A stretch of DNA of 64,000 nucleotides from Actinacidiphila bryophytorum (GCF_016916835.1 NZ_JAFFIX010000008.1:1-64000), one strand, 5' to 3'. Positions 25,125 to 33,975 are shown, numbered from the stretch's first letter. The notes: generated by a model not told the origin, from the letters alone. A program made the numbers and translations.

Positions 25125-25623
25125 GTGCTAAGCACCGTTGGACTTGATGCTGCGTCAGAGGCTGTGTACAGGAGGATGCTCGCCAGTCCCGGATCCGGTG
25201 TTCGCGAGCTGCAGGAGGAACTCGGCATTTCCGAGGAGGAGGTACGTTCCGCGCTGGACACCCTCAGCGAACTCGTCCTGGTGATCCCGTCCCAGGAGGG
25301 GGACGCCGGGCTGCAGGCGATCTCCCCCGACCTGGGCATGGAGGTGCTGCTGTCCCGGCAGCAGGCGGAACTCGCCGAGCAGCAGCGGCGGCTGGAGGTG
25401 TCGCGCCGTCTACCTGGACAGCGTCAGGAACAGCCCGCCGACGATGCGTTACGTCGAGTGGCTGACGGCGCAGGGAGCGCAGGTGCGGACGTTGCCCATG
25501 CGGCCCACCCGCGTGATCATCGTCGACCGTGCGCGTGCGGTGATCCCCGTCAGCAGCGACGACACGGCCGCCGGCGCTGTACTGCTCAGCGGACACGGCA
25601 CGCTCACCGCGCTGTGCGCGCTG
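25125..25623 (+). pseudogene. LuxR-family regulator remnant with internal deletion and no DNA-binding domain
   Basis: GTG at 25125 after GGGGGG starts a frame whose first 94 residues (VYRRMLASPGSGVRELQEEL, ELVLVIPSQ, LLSRQQAELAEQQRRLEVSR) match the N-terminal domain of a common Streptomyces LuxR-type regulator family. At about 25405 the frame switches: AVYLDSVRNSPPTMRYVEWL, VRTLPMRPTRVIIVDRARAV and IPVSSDDTAAGAVLLSG continue the same family one frame over. Roughly 60 residues expected between the parts are missing, and after LTALCAL the C-terminal helix-turn-helix is absent. The gene cannot make a functional regulator. Confidence 0.75.
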
Positions 25624-25698
25624 TCACATGAAGTTCACCGGCCCGGCCGCGGCGGAGTCCTGCGTCCGTGAATTCCCGCTTTCCCGCCGCGCCCTCTC

Positions 25699-27555
25699 TC
25701 ACCGCAGCAGTGCGTCGAGAAAGGCGCTGGACAGCACCCGGTGGGGGTCGAGCCGGTCGAGGACCGCGACCGCCTCGTCCCAGCCGGGTCCGCCCCCGGC
25801 CCGCTGGCTGGCGGGAACAGCCTGCGTGAGGACGCCGGGGTCGGACCACGCGGCGCTGTCGGTGTAGGCCCAGCCCTTGGACCACTCCACCCGGACCGTC
25901 GCCCGGTCCCCGTCCAGGCTCAGCAGGAACTGCTCGATGTCGCGGTAGAAGCGGTGCAGGGCGGGCGTGGCCGGCAGGGAGAGGATGTCGAACCACACGG
26001 CGGTGTCGACGTCGGGCCGGTCGGGGCGGGGTCGCAGGGCGGACAGCAGCGGGGGCACGGCTCCTGGCACACCGCACACCGCCGGGTCCTCCAGCCCGGT
26101 CACCCGGATCTCCACCTGCCCGTTGACCGGGTATTCGCCGCGGGCCGCGTACTGCGCGAGCAGCGTGCGGTAGAAGTCGGCGAACTGGCTGACGGCCCAC
26201 TGAAGGTCGGCGCGGCGGACGAGGACGGCGTAACCGTTCGCGGTCTCCCGCAAGGTGGTGGGCCGCACGTACTCCAGCAGGTTGCGGGAGGCGCCCCACA
26301 GGTCGGAGCGCAGGCCGTCCGCGAGCAGGTGGGTGAGGACGTCGCCGGTGAGCACGTCCCGCACCAGGGTCCCCGACAGCAGGACGTCGGTGATGTCGCC
26401 GGTCAGGGCGACCTTGGCCAGCAGGTACTGGACCTGCCCGAAGAGCGGCGCGCTCGCCCAGGCCCCGGACACCAGGCTCCCGGCCAGTCGCGCCACCGGC
26501 TCGGGCAGGGAGTCGGAGAAGGGGTAGTTGTACGGCCCGGTGACCGCGCGGGCCGCCGGCGGGCGGTTCGGGGTGACGGCCCAGGTCTTCAGCCAGGGCC
26601 TGTCGGTGAAGGCGAACCAGATCGCCTCCACCCGCCCGGTGGCGTCCACGAAGCCGGCCAGCGTCCGGGTACCGGCCGGCGCTCCTGGCGCCGCGAACAG
26701 TTCGGCGGCCGGGATGTCCAGGTAGGAGCGGCAGCGCAGGTTGCTGTCGGCGCCCACCCGCAGCACGGTCTCGATGACGAGCGCCCGCCCGAGGTGGGTG
26801 AGCAGCGCACCGCAGTCGGCCTCGGCCCGGCCCACGGTCCGCAGCACGTAGCGGCCCGCGGCACCGTCCCAGACGACCGCGGTCAGCTCGGTGACCAGGT
26901 TGCTCAGCGACCCGTGGCCCTGACCGGGTGACGGGCTCTCACCGGCGGCGGGGACGGCCGTGCCGTGCGCGCCGATCGCCAGTGCGCCGCCCACCGACAG
27001 GTCACCGGGCGCCGGGGCGGAGGTGACCCCGTATCCGGCGGCGCCGGCGAAGGCGAGCACCGCCTCCAGCGACGCGCCCGCCTGGACCCGGACCGCCGCC
27101 GACCCGTCGGCCGCCTGCCCCTCCAGGGACATCGCGGTCAGGTGAGCGGTGGTGTCCAGCAGCACGACGTCGGCCGCGGCGGGGGTGCCGTCGGCCACCG
27201 TGAGGGGCGCCCAGCCGTGCCGCATGCCTTGCGCGCGTACCGTCCAGCCGGCGCCGTAGGCCCAGTTGACGACGTCGATCACCTCCTGCGGGCTGCGCGG
27301 GGCGCAGGTCCACAGCTGGTCGGTGCGGATCTCGCCGGCCCAGTTCTCGTACACGCGCTGGAAGAGGTCGAGCCCCGCCGGGAAGCCGGGCGGCGGCGCC
27401 GAGGCCGCCGCGGCGGCGCCCGGCCGCACCAGTGCGCGCAGCAGCCACACCGCGCCGCCGGCCGCGGCCGACGACGCGAGCAGCGTGCGCCGCGGCAGTC
27501 CGCCGCCCGCCGCCGGGTCCACGCCCCTGCCCCCGTCCGAGGGATCGTCAGCCAT
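25699..27555 (-). CDS. Tat-exported FAD-dependent oxidase, cholesterol-oxidase (VAO-type) family
   Basis: This 618-residue flavoprotein starts at ATG 27555; the frame continues far upstream but runs over the opposite Sua5/YciO gene. The N terminus has RR in LPRRTLLASSAAAGGAVWLL, a Tat-like signal. A VAO-type FAD domain follows (WTCAPRSPQEVIDVVNWA; RAQGMRHGWAPLTV, where His113 is positioned like the histidine that binds FAD covalently in class II cholesterol oxidase; SVGGALAIGAHGTAVP). The rest matches the cholesterol oxidase substrate-binding domain (VWFDILSLPATPALHRFYRDIEQFL). It probably oxidises a sterol or another secondary alcohol outside the cell, producing peroxide. Substrate specificity is inference. 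Confidence 0.85.
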   Translation of the reverse strand: MADDPSDGGRGVDPAAGGGLPRRTLLASSAAAGGAVWLLRALVRPGAAAAASAPPPGFPAGLDLFQRVYENWAGEIRTDQLWTCAPRSPQEVIDVVNWAYGAGWTVRAQGMRHGWAPLTVADGTPAAADVVLLDTTAHLTAMSLEGQAADGSAAVRVQAGASLEAVLAFAGAAGYGVTSAPAPGDLSVGGALAIGAHGTAVPAAGESPSPGQGHGSLSNLVTELTAVVWDGAAGRYVLRTVGRAEADCGALLTHLGRALVIETVLRVGADSNLRCRSYLDIPAAELFAAPGAPAGTRTLAGFVDATGRVEAIWFAFTDRPWLKTWAVTPNRPPAARAVTGPYNYPFSDSLPEPVARLAGSLVSGAWASAPLFGQVQYLLAKVALTGDITDVLLSGTLVRDVLTGDVLTHLLADGLRSDLWGASRNLLEYVRPTTLRETANGYAVLVRRADLQWAVSQFADFYRTLLAQYAARGEYPVNGQVEIRVTGLEDPAVCGVPGAVPPLLSALRPRPDRPDVDTAVWFDILSLPATPALHRFYRDIEQFLLSLDGDRATVRVEWSKGWAYTDSAAWSDPGVLTQAVPASQRAGGGPGWDEAVAVLDRLDPHRVLSSAFLDALLR

Positions 27556-27594
27556 CTCCGCCGCCCTTCCCCGCACCGCCCCTAGGCTTGCCTG

Positions 27595-28215
27595 ATGGCA
27601 CGATACTTCGACGTACACCCGGAAAACCCCCAGCCGCGCGTCATCAGCGCGGTCGCGGACGGCATCAGGTCCGGTGCGCTCGCCGCGTACCCGACGGACT
27701 CCTGCTACGCGCTCGGCTGCCGGCTGGGCAATCGTGACGGCATCGACCGCATCCGCTCGATCCGCAACCTCGACGACCGGCACCACTTCACCCTGGTGTG
27801 CCAGAACTTCGCGCAGCTCGGGCAGTTCGTGCAGGTCGACAACGCCGTCTTCCGCGCCGTCAAGGCGGCCACGCCCGGCAGCTACACGTTCATCCTGCCG
27901 GCGACGAAGGAAGTGCCGCGCCAGCTGCTGCACCCCAAGAAGAGGACGGTGGGTGTCCGCATCCCCGACCACGTCGTGACGCAGGCGCTGCTCGCCGAGC
28001 TGGGCGAACCGCTGGTGTCCAGCACCCTGCTGCTGCCCGACGAGGCCGAGCCGATGACGCAGGGCTGGGAGATCAAGGAACGCCTCGACCACGTGGTGGA
28101 CGTCGTGGTCGACTCCGGCGACTGCGGCACCGAGCCCACCACGGTCGTGGACTTCTCCGGCGGCGAGGCCGAGGTCCTGCGCCGCGGTGCGGGCGACCTC
28201 ACCCGCTTCGAGTAG
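27595..28215 (+). CDS. Sua5/YciO/YrdC family protein (YciO type)
   Basis: A 206-residue protein of the threonylcarbamoyl-AMP synthase family. GALAAYPTDSCYALGCRL is the nucleotide-binding signature, followed by SIRNLDDRHHFTLVCQNF and YTFILPATKEVPRQLLHPKKRTVGVRIP. The compact length without a C-terminal Sua5 domain, and the motif STLLLP instead of the canonical SAN, point to the YciO subgroup, whose role beside the essential TsaC is unclear. The start is ATG 27595, 39 nt from the divergent oxidase start. Confidence 0.88.
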   Translation: MARYFDVHPENPQPRVISAVADGIRSGALAAYPTDSCYALGCRLGNRDGIDRIRSIRNLDDRHHFTLVCQNFAQLGQFVQVDNAVFRAVKAATPGSYTFILPATKEVPRQLLHPKKRTVGVRIPDHVVTQALLAELGEPLVSSTLLLPDEAEPMTQGWEIKERLDHVVDVVVDSGDCGTEPTTVVDFSGGEAEVLRRGAGDLTRFE

Positions 28216-28313
28216 GCAGGCCCGCCGACACCGCTGCCCGCGGGGCCGGCGGCACGAAGGCCGTGCATACGGGCGCGGACCGGGGGCAGACGGCTGCGTG
28301 GAGGTTGATATCC

Positions 28314-28484
28314 ATGGGACCGTTGCTCGTTGTCCTACTGCTCGCACTGCTTCTGTTCGGTGCGGGATTCGCGCTCCATCTTCTGTGGTGGATCGCCGTG
28401 GTGGTACTCGTCCTGTGGCTGCTGGGGTTCTTCGCCCGCGGCACCCACACCAGCGGCCGCCGCGGCCGCTGGTATCGCTGGTAG
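28314..28484 (+). CDS. Small hydrophobic membrane protein
   Basis: A 56-residue protein from ATG 28314, about 9 nt after GGAGG. Residues 2-40 form two closely spaced hydrophobic helices (PLLVVLLLALLLFGAGFALH and LLWWIAVVVLVLWLLGFFAR). The C terminus is basic (RRGRWYRW). This layout matches small envelope-stress or lmo0937-like membrane peptides frequent in actinobacteria; no function is assigned. Confidence 0.75.
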   Translation: MGPLLVVLLLALLLFGAGFALHLLWWIAVVVLVLWLLGFFARGTHTSGRRGRWYRW

Positions 28485-28637
28485 CACCGGCCTCGAACGG
28501 TCGGCGGGGTGGTGGCGGCACAGCGGTGCGGCCGCCACCCCGCCGCCGTCCGGGGCACGGCCTCAGACCCTGGATGCCGCTTGTGTGGTTGTCTGGAAGG
28601 GAAGGGCCGGAGCCGGTACGGACGTCAGGGGCGCAGC

Positions 28638-29894
28638 GTGGTCCAGGGCAGGGACGCGGGCGGGCGGGCGATGCTCGCCGGTCTGCTGGACGCCAGCCAC
28701 CTGATGCCGCTGGAGGCACTCGCGGACAAGACCGCTGAGCACGTCGGTGCTGCGGGGTTCACCGAGGTGCTCATCTACGTCGCGGACCTCACGGCCACGG
28801 GCCTGCATCTGCTGGAGGGCCGCGGCGGCGCGGGAGCGGGGGCGGAGCCGGACATCAGGATCGAGGGCACCGCGGCCGGACGCGCCTTCCAGTACGGCAG
28901 GCCGGTGGCTGCCGCGCCGGCCGACGCGGGCGGAGCCCACTGGTGGGTGCCGCTGGTCGACGGCACCGAGCGGGTGGGGGTGCTGCGGGTGCGGTCGGTG
29001 CACGACGACGACCGCGCACGGCAGGACGCGAACCGGCTGGCCGCGCTGCTTGCACTGATCATCGTCGGCAAGCAGGAGTCCAGCGACACCCTGGCCCGGC
29101 TGGTGCGGAACCGGCCGATGACCGTCGCCGCAGAGATGCAGTGGAATCTCATGCCGCAGCGCACCTACGCCGACGGGCGGGTCGTGATCGCCGCGTCCAT
29201 GGAGCCCGCCTACGAGATCAGCGGCGACGCCTACGAATACGCCCTGGACGGGCCGCTCGCCCATCTGACGATCTTCGACGCGATGGGTCACGACACCGCC
29301 GCGGGCCTGTGCGCCGGGCTGGCGGTGGGTGCCTGCCGCAACGCCCGGCGGCAGGGCGAGGACCTGATCGCCAAGGGCGACGCGGTCGAGGCCGCGCTGA
29401 TCGAGCAGTACGGCCAGGAGCGCTACGTCACGGGCATCCTGGCCACCCTCGACACCCGGACCGGCATGCTCAGCTGGGTCAACCGCGGGCACCTGCCGCC
29501 GATCCTCATCCGCGACAACCGCTGGACGAGCCATCTGCGCTGCACGCCCGGCCACCCCATGGGCACCGACCTGGGTCTGCCCGCCACGGTCTGCCACGAG
29601 CAGCTGCAGCCCGGCGACCGCGTCGTGCTCTTCACCGACGGCATCACCGAGGCCCGCCGACCGGGCGGCGCCGAGTTCGGCCGGGACCGCTTCACCGAAT
29701 TCCTCATACGCCACCACGCCGACGGCCTCCCGCTGCCGGAGACGCTGCGCCGGCTGGTCCATGCGGTTCTGGAGTACCACGAGGGGCAGCTGCAGGACGA
29801 CGCCACGGTCCTGATGTGCGAGTGGCTGGGCGCCTCGGGCGACACCGGGACCGCGGCGTCGCTGACCGGCCTTCCCGACGAGCCGGGGTTCTGA
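28638..29894 (+). CDS. SpoIIE-type PP2C serine phosphatase with N-terminal GAF-like sensor
   Basis: A 418-residue soluble phosphatase of the kind that dephosphorylates anti-anti-sigma (STAS) proteins. Residues 1-150 look like a GAF domain with no clear ligand motif. A helical linker (about 160-180) precedes the SpoIIE domain with PP2C metal-binding residues in EISGDAYEY, FDAMGHDTAAG, LFTDGITEARR and DDATVLM. GTG at 28638 follows AGGGG by 7 nt. A STAS protein is encoded at 63161 in this window but has a non-phosphorylatable-looking site, so partnership is not indicated. It converges with a broken GNAT gene. Confidence 0.88.
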   Translation: MVQGRDAGGRAMLAGLLDASHLMPLEALADKTAEHVGAAGFTEVLIYVADLTATGLHLLEGRGGAGAGAEPDIRIEGTAAGRAFQYGRPVAAAPADAGGAHWWVPLVDGTERVGVLRVRSVHDDDRARQDANRLAALLALIIVGKQESSDTLARLVRNRPMTVAAEMQWNLMPQRTYADGRVVIAASMEPAYEISGDAYEYALDGPLAHLTIFDAMGHDTAAGLCAGLAVGACRNARRQGEDLIAKGDAVEAALIEQYGQERYVTGILATLDTRTGMLSWVNRGHLPPILIRDNRWTSHLRCTPGHPMGTDLGLPATVCHEQLQPGDRVVLFTDGITEARRPGGAEFGRDRFTEFLIRHHADGLPLPETLRRLVHAVLEYHEGQLQDDATVLMCEWLGASGDTGTAASLTGLPDEPGF

Positions 29895-29912
29895 CCGCGG
29901 GGGCCGGTGCGG

Positions 29913-30451
29913 TCAGCTGCCTGCCGCGTAGCAGCGCACGGTCACGGTCTGCCCGGGGCCCCACCACTGCTCGACGGTGTCGAGCAGCTCCCAGCCGAGC
30001 CGCTCGTAGAGGGCCACCGCCGCACCGTCGGATTCCACGACGTCCAGTACGGGGTGCAGGCCGCGCTCACGGGCCTCCGCGCCTGCGCCATCAGCAGCGC
30101 GCCGAGGCCGTGGCCGCGTGCGGCCGGCGCGACGAAGAGCCGGCCGACCACCGCGGCCTGGTCGGCGCGCACGCCCTCGCGGCGGCTCCACAGGGCGGCT
30201 GCCGCGTCGCCCGCCTCACTGCGGGACAGCCCGGCATGGCCGACGACCCGGCCGTCCAGTTCCGCGACCCAGGCCGCCAGCTGCGCGGACGGGGCCAGCC
30301 AGCGGGCCGGGCGGTCCGGCCAGTTCACCGGGTAGCCGTCGCGGGTGTGGACCTCCGCGAGCGCGGCGACGCAGGCGTCGAGGTCGGCGTCGGTCCTGCG
30401 GCGGACCGTGCGCCCTGGGCTGGCGGCTTTCGGGACGTTGTCGCTGCTCAT
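29913..30451 (-). pseudogene. GNAT acetyltransferase interrupted by a frameshift
   Basis: The N-terminal part (MSSDNVPKAASPGRTVRRRT through VVGRLFVAPAARGHGLGALLMAQA) and the C-terminal part (EARERGLHPVLDVVES then YERLGWELLDTVEQWWGPG) together form a complete GNAT enzyme of about 180 residues. They lie in different frames; the break is at about 30078-30090, just after the acetyl-CoA-binding motif, and needs a single base change in length. Either a real mutation or a sequencing error. The intact gene would start at ATG 30451. Confidence 0.75.
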
Positions 30452-30581
30452 CCGCCCCAGTAAACACCGCACCCCGGGTTCCCGGGACGCGCCGGGAGGG
30501 CTGTGCGTACGCGGTACTGCACTGGGCAGGCGAAGGGGACGGCCGGGAAAGGCCGGGGAAAGCCCCAGGAAGGCGGCCACC

Positions 30582-30905
30582 ATGCCCAGAGGATCGAGTG
30601 CCAAGCGCGAGCGGCAGTACGAGCACATCAAGGACAGCGCCAAGCAGCGCGGCGAGTCCGAGAAGCGCGCCGAGGAGATCGCCGCGCGCACGGTGAACAA
30701 GGAGCGGGCGCGCTCGGGTGAGTCGAAGACCGCGAGCCGCACCTCGACGAAGGACATGTCCTCGTCCCGGCGCGGCGGGCAGCGCTCCCACTCCGGGTCG
30801 CAGGGTCCGACGAAGGACCAGCTCTACAACGAGGCCAAGCAGCGCAATCTCAAGGGCCGCTCCCAGATGAGCAAGGCCGAGTTGAGCAGGGCGCTCGGCC
30901 ACTGA
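30582..30905 (+). CDS. Conserved actinobacterial protein, often annotated as plasmid stabilization protein
   Basis: A 107-residue highly charged protein from ATG 30582, 8 nt after AGGAAGG. It opens MPRGSSAKRERQYEHIKDSA and contains EEIAARTVNKERARSGES, a Ser/Gly/Arg-rich middle and a C-terminal block PTKDQLYNEAKQRNLKGRSQ then MSKAELSRAL. That last block resembles the SAP/Rho-N helix-extension-helix nucleic-acid-binding fold. The stabilization label is historical; a DNA- or RNA-binding role is a better guess. It lies 21 nt upstream of an SDR gene, likely in one transcript. Confidence 0.8.
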   Translation: MPRGSSAKRERQYEHIKDSAKQRGESEKRAEEIAARTVNKERARSGESKTASRTSTKDMSSSRRGGQRSHSGSQGPTKDQLYNEAKQRNLKGRSQMSKAELSRALGH

Positions 30906-30926
30906 GGAGCACCGGGAGGACTTGTC

Positions 30927-31967
30927 ATGCTCAGCATGTTGGCCCCGGCCGGGACGAGGTCCCTGGACGGGCTCTCCGCGGTGGTCACGGGTGGTTCGCG
31001 CGGGCTCGGGCTGCTGATCGCCGAGCAGCTGGTCGCGCGGGGCTGCGCCGTGACGATCGCGGCGCGTGACGGGGACGAGCTGGACAGGGCGCGCGAGTAC
31101 CTGACGCGCGACCGGGCCGGCGCCGCCGTGCGGACTGCTCGGTGCGACGTGGCCGACCGCGGGCAGATGACCGCCCTGATGCAGGACGCGGCACTGGCAC
31201 AGGGCGGCCTGGACGTGGTCGTGGCGAACGCGGGCATCATCCAGGTCGCGCCGCTCGACGCGCTCGGGCCGCGGGACTTCGCGTCGGCGTCCGACACGAT
31301 CTTCATGGGCGCGGTGCACACGGCGCTCGAGGCGCTGCCCCGGCTGCGCCGCAGCCCGGCAGGCGGCCGGCTCGCGCTGATCGGATCGGTGGGCGGGCTG
31401 GTGGCCGCACCGCATCTGCTGCCGTACTCGTGTGCGAAGTTCGCGGTGGCGGGGCTGGCCGACGGGCTGCACGCCGAGCTGGCCGGCAGCAGTGTCAGCG
31501 TCACGGCGGTGCACCCGGGTCTCATGAGGACCGGCTCGCATGTGGCGGCCGAGTTCGGCGGGCGGCAGCAGCAGGAGTTCGGGTGGTTCTCGGCCGCGGC
31601 CGGCAGCCCGCTGCTGTCGATGGACGCCCGCAGGGCCGCCTCGCGGATCGTCACGGCCGTGGAGCGCCGCAGGACCCGTCTGGTGCTCACGCCGGCCGCG
31701 AAGGCGGCCGACCTCGGCCGCGGAGTGGCGCCGGTCCTCACCACGCGGCTCACCGCGCTGATGGCCCGGGCACTGCCCTCCGCCCCGTTCGACGACCGGG
31801 TTCCCACGATGGCGCCGGGCCGTGAGGTGGAGGCGGCGGCGGAGGCGGACCTGCCGCCGGTGCTGCGCAGGCTCCGCTCGTGGGGCAGCGCCCTCAACGA
31901 CCGCGCCTCGGCACGCCTCAACCAGCGCGGCGGCGCCCGCCGCGGCCCGCAGCGGGGCCTTGCCTGA
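30927..31967 (+). CDS. SDR-family oxidoreductase
   Basis: A 346-residue short-chain dehydrogenase. The cofactor motif is VVTGGSRGLGLLIAEQL, the NAG motif is in VVVANAGIIQ, and the active site shows IGSVGGLVAAPHLLPYSCAKFAVAG (Ser, Tyr, Lys). The stretch HPGLMRTGSH follows as in classical SDRs. The extended C terminus of about 110 residues is Arg/Ala-rich and may aid membrane or partner contact. The start is ATG 30927. A PfpI-type gene follows after 79 nt. Confidence 0.88.
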   Translation: MLSMLAPAGTRSLDGLSAVVTGGSRGLGLLIAEQLVARGCAVTIAARDGDELDRAREYLTRDRAGAAVRTARCDVADRGQMTALMQDAALAQGGLDVVVANAGIIQVAPLDALGPRDFASASDTIFMGAVHTALEALPRLRRSPAGGRLALIGSVGGLVAAPHLLPYSCAKFAVAGLADGLHAELAGSSVSVTAVHPGLMRTGSHVAAEFGGRQQQEFGWFSAAAGSPLLSMDARRAASRIVTAVERRRTRLVLTPAAKAADLGRGVAPVLTTRLTALMARALPSAPFDDRVPTMAPGREVEAAAEADLPPVLRRLRSWGSALNDRASARLNQRGGARRGPQRGLA

Positions 31968-32046
31968 GGCCGTCTGCGCATCCGCGCACATCACCTCGGC
32001 GGCGGCCTGGCCGCCTCCGGCCGCAGTACACGGAAGGTGACGACCC

Positions 32047-32607
32047 ATGACCGGGAAAGATCTTCGGGGACGCAGGGTACTCACAGTGGTCACCAACTAC
32101 GGAGTCGAGCAGGACGAGCTGGTCGTGCCCGTCGAACGCCTGCGGGGCGGCGGTGCACAGGTCGACGTGGCGGCCGTGTCCGACGAGCCGGTGCGGACGC
32201 TGGTCGGCGACAAGGATCCCGGGCGCGAGGTCGATCCGACCACGACCCTCGACCGGACCGACACCGCAGCGTACGACCTGCTGCTGGTGCCGGGCGGCGC
32301 GCTGAACGCCGACCGTCTGCGGATGGAGCCCGCGGCTGTCGAGGCGGTCCGCGCCTTCGCCGGCTCCGGCCGCCCGGTCGCGGCGATATGCCACGGCCCG
32401 TGGGCGCTGGTGGAGGCGGACGTGCTGCGCGGCAAGACGCTGACGTCGTACCCGTCCCTGCGAACGGACATCGGCAACGCCGGCGGGCACTGGGTGGACA
32501 GCCCCGTTGTCAGCGACGGTACGGACGGCTGGGCTCTGGTCACCTCCCGCAGGCCGGACGACCTGGACGACTTCCTGCGGGAGGTCGAAGCGGCCCTGGC
32601 CGGGTGA
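32047..32607 (+). CDS. DJ-1/PfpI family protein
   Basis: A 186-residue member of the class I glutamine-amidotransferase-like superfamily, PfpI/YhbO branch. The nucleophile elbow is VAAICHGPWALVEAD with the reactive Cys followed by His, and Glu in the VEQDELVVPVERL segment occupies the conserved acidic position. LTSYPSLRTDIGNAGGHWVDSPVV is typical of PfpI proteins. Members act as deglycases, proteases or stress chaperones; which applies here is unknown. It converges with the gas-vesicle cluster, 11 nt from the gvpK stop. Confidence 0.9.
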   Translation: MTGKDLRGRRVLTVVTNYGVEQDELVVPVERLRGGGAQVDVAAVSDEPVRTLVGDKDPGREVDPTTTLDRTDTAAYDLLLVPGGALNADRLRMEPAAVEAVRAFAGSGRPVAAICHGPWALVEADVLRGKTLTSYPSLRTDIGNAGGHWVDSPVVSDGTDGWALVTSRRPDDLDDFLREVEAALAG

Positions 32608-32618
32608 GGGGACGGCGT

Positions 32619-32903
32619 TCACCAGGGATGTTCCGCAAGCAGCGGCCCCAGCGGGCCGAGGTGGAGGTTGAGGTCCGCACGCCGCAGCTGGTGGTGGTCG
32701 CACAGGTCGTCCATGGCCGCGTCGAGCTGCATCAGGGCGGTGCCCAGGCGCTCCTCCTGCTCGGGAGTGAGGTCGGCCTGGTCGAGGCGGCGGACGGCCT
32801 GGCGTTCGAGGAGCTGACGGACCAGCTCGATCAGGGTGAGGACGAGGGAGACCAGGTCACGGGCTGCGTTCCCGGGGTCGAGGTCCACGCGGACGTCGCT
32901 CAC
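32619..32903 (-). CDS. gvpK: Gas vesicle protein GvpK
   Basis: A 94-residue protein, last gene of the cluster. NAARDLVSLVLTLIELVRQLLERQAVRRLD followed by LTPEQEERLGTALMQLDAAMDDL is the characteristic helical GvpK core, a minor component needed for vesicle assembly in other bacteria. GTG at 32903 overlaps the gvpS stop by GTGA, so it is translationally coupled. Confidence 0.92.
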   Translation of the reverse strand: MSDVRVDLDPGNAARDLVSLVLTLIELVRQLLERQAVRRLDQADLTPEQEERLGTALMQLDAAMDDLCDHHQLRRADLNLHLGPLGPLLAEHPW

Positions 32904-33130
32904 AGCGGTCCTCCGTCGCTCCAGGGGGCGGGAACCCGTTCGCTGACCGAGGCCAGCAGGGCGTGCAGGGACAGCCGGACGAGCGGCACGTCGGCGATCG
33001 CGATGACCAGGTCGCCGCTGATGACCACGCCGGTGGCCAGGACCCGGTCGAGCAGGTCGACCAGCGGCACGCCGAGCGGCGCACCACTGTCAGGACCCAG
33101 CCAGGGGACGACGTCGCCGCCGGCGGTCAC
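32900..33130 (-). CDS. gvpS: Gas vesicle protein GvpS (GvpA-family paralogue)
   Basis: A 76-residue GvpA-like protein. GVPLVDLLDRVLATGVVISGDLVIAIADVPLVRLSLHALLASV follows the GvpA helix-strand-strand-helix pattern with changed residues at the rib-forming strands. GTG at 33130 overlaps the end of gvpL by 4 nt. In the Streptomyces cluster order it is gvpS; such minor paralogues are thought to shape the conical ends. Confidence 0.88.
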   Translation of the reverse strand: MTAGGDVVPWLGPDSGAPLGVPLVDLLDRVLATGVVISGDLVIAIADVPLVRLSLHALLASVSERVPAPWSDGGPL

Positions 33131-33975
33131 GGCTCCTCGCCAAGGCTCGTGAAGGAGTACGGCACCCAGGGTCCTGAAACCTCGACGTGCACGTCGAGTC
33201 CCGCGTGCGCGCCGCCGAGGGCGCGGACCGCGGCGACCAGGTCGGTGGCCCTGCTGTCGTCCACCAGGAAGGCCGCGTTGAGCACCTGGGGCCGGTCCTT
33301 GCCGGTGATCGCGGTGCCGTGCGGTGTCCGGCGTACGGCGGCCACCGCGTGGGCCGCGGCTGCCTCGTGGACACGCCCCGCCACGCGCAGGAGGGCCTCG
33401 TGGCGGGCTTGCCGGTCCCGCTCCCTGCCGCGTACCCGGGCGAGGTACGCGGCCCCCGCACCTGGCCGGCCGGGGGCCGCTGCGGGGTCCTTGCCGTCCG
33501 CGGCCGGCGGCGCGGGGGCGTGCTGCGCCACGTGGACCTTCACCGCCCACTCCGCCCGTCCTTCGACCCGGTCGAGCACATCGAGGATGCGGTCGCGCCG
33601 GTCGGCCAGGGCGGCGGACGCCCGTCCTGAGGCGGTGAAGAGGGTGGCCAGCGGCAGGGGTACGACGGCGCCACCCGCCGCGGCCGCGGTGATCACGGCG
33701 TGGTGGGCGCGCGCACAGCGCTCGAGTTCCAGCGGGTCGCCGAGCCGCCGGCGCAGCGCCTCCTGGGTGAAGTCCGCGGCCGGCACGTCCTGGACGACGG
33801 CCTGCAGGTCGCCGCCCGGGAGCGGCAGGAGGCCGACGGCTCCCCCGCCGGCATGGCCGGGTGTCAGCGCCGGTGCCTGCCGCCCGCCGGTCCGCAGGAC
33901 CGCGAAGACGCATGTGGCCATGGCGCCGCCGCCGGAAGTGCCGGTACGGGGGTGCCCCACGTCGGTGGCCGTCAT
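33127..33975 (-). CDS. gvpL: Gas vesicle protein GvpL (GvpF/L family)
   Basis: A 282-residue GvpF/L family protein. ADFTQEALRRRLGDPLELERCARAHHAVITAAA, VVPLPLATLFTASGRASAAL and the C-terminal VLNAAFLVDDSRATDLVAAV followed by VEVSGPWVPYSFTSL are family landmarks. An Ala/Pro-rich insert (about 140-175) divides the two domains. ATG 33975 overlaps the gvpJ stop as ATGA. GvpF/L proteins contact GvpA and act as assembly chaperones. Confidence 0.9.
   Translation of the reverse strand: MTATDVGHPRTGTSGGGAMATCVFAVLRTGGRQAPALTPGHAGGGAVGLLPLPGGDLQAVVQDVPAADFTQEALRRRLGDPLELERCARAHHAVITAAAAGGAVVPLPLATLFTASGRASAALADRRDRILDVLDRVEGRAEWAVKVHVAQHAPAPPAADGKDPAAAPGRPGAGAAYLARVRGRERDRQARHEALLRVAGRVHEAAAAHAVAAVRRTPHGTAITGKDRPQVLNAAFLVDDSRATDLVAAVRALGGAHAGLDVHVEVSGPWVPYSFTSLGEEP

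Noticed and set aside
25699-28719. A single leftward frame of 1006 codons read as one giant oxidase
   Set aside because: Upstream of ATG 27555 the residues show no family similarity and run antisense across the convincing Sua5/YciO gene and small membrane protein. The frame is open only because of GC bias.
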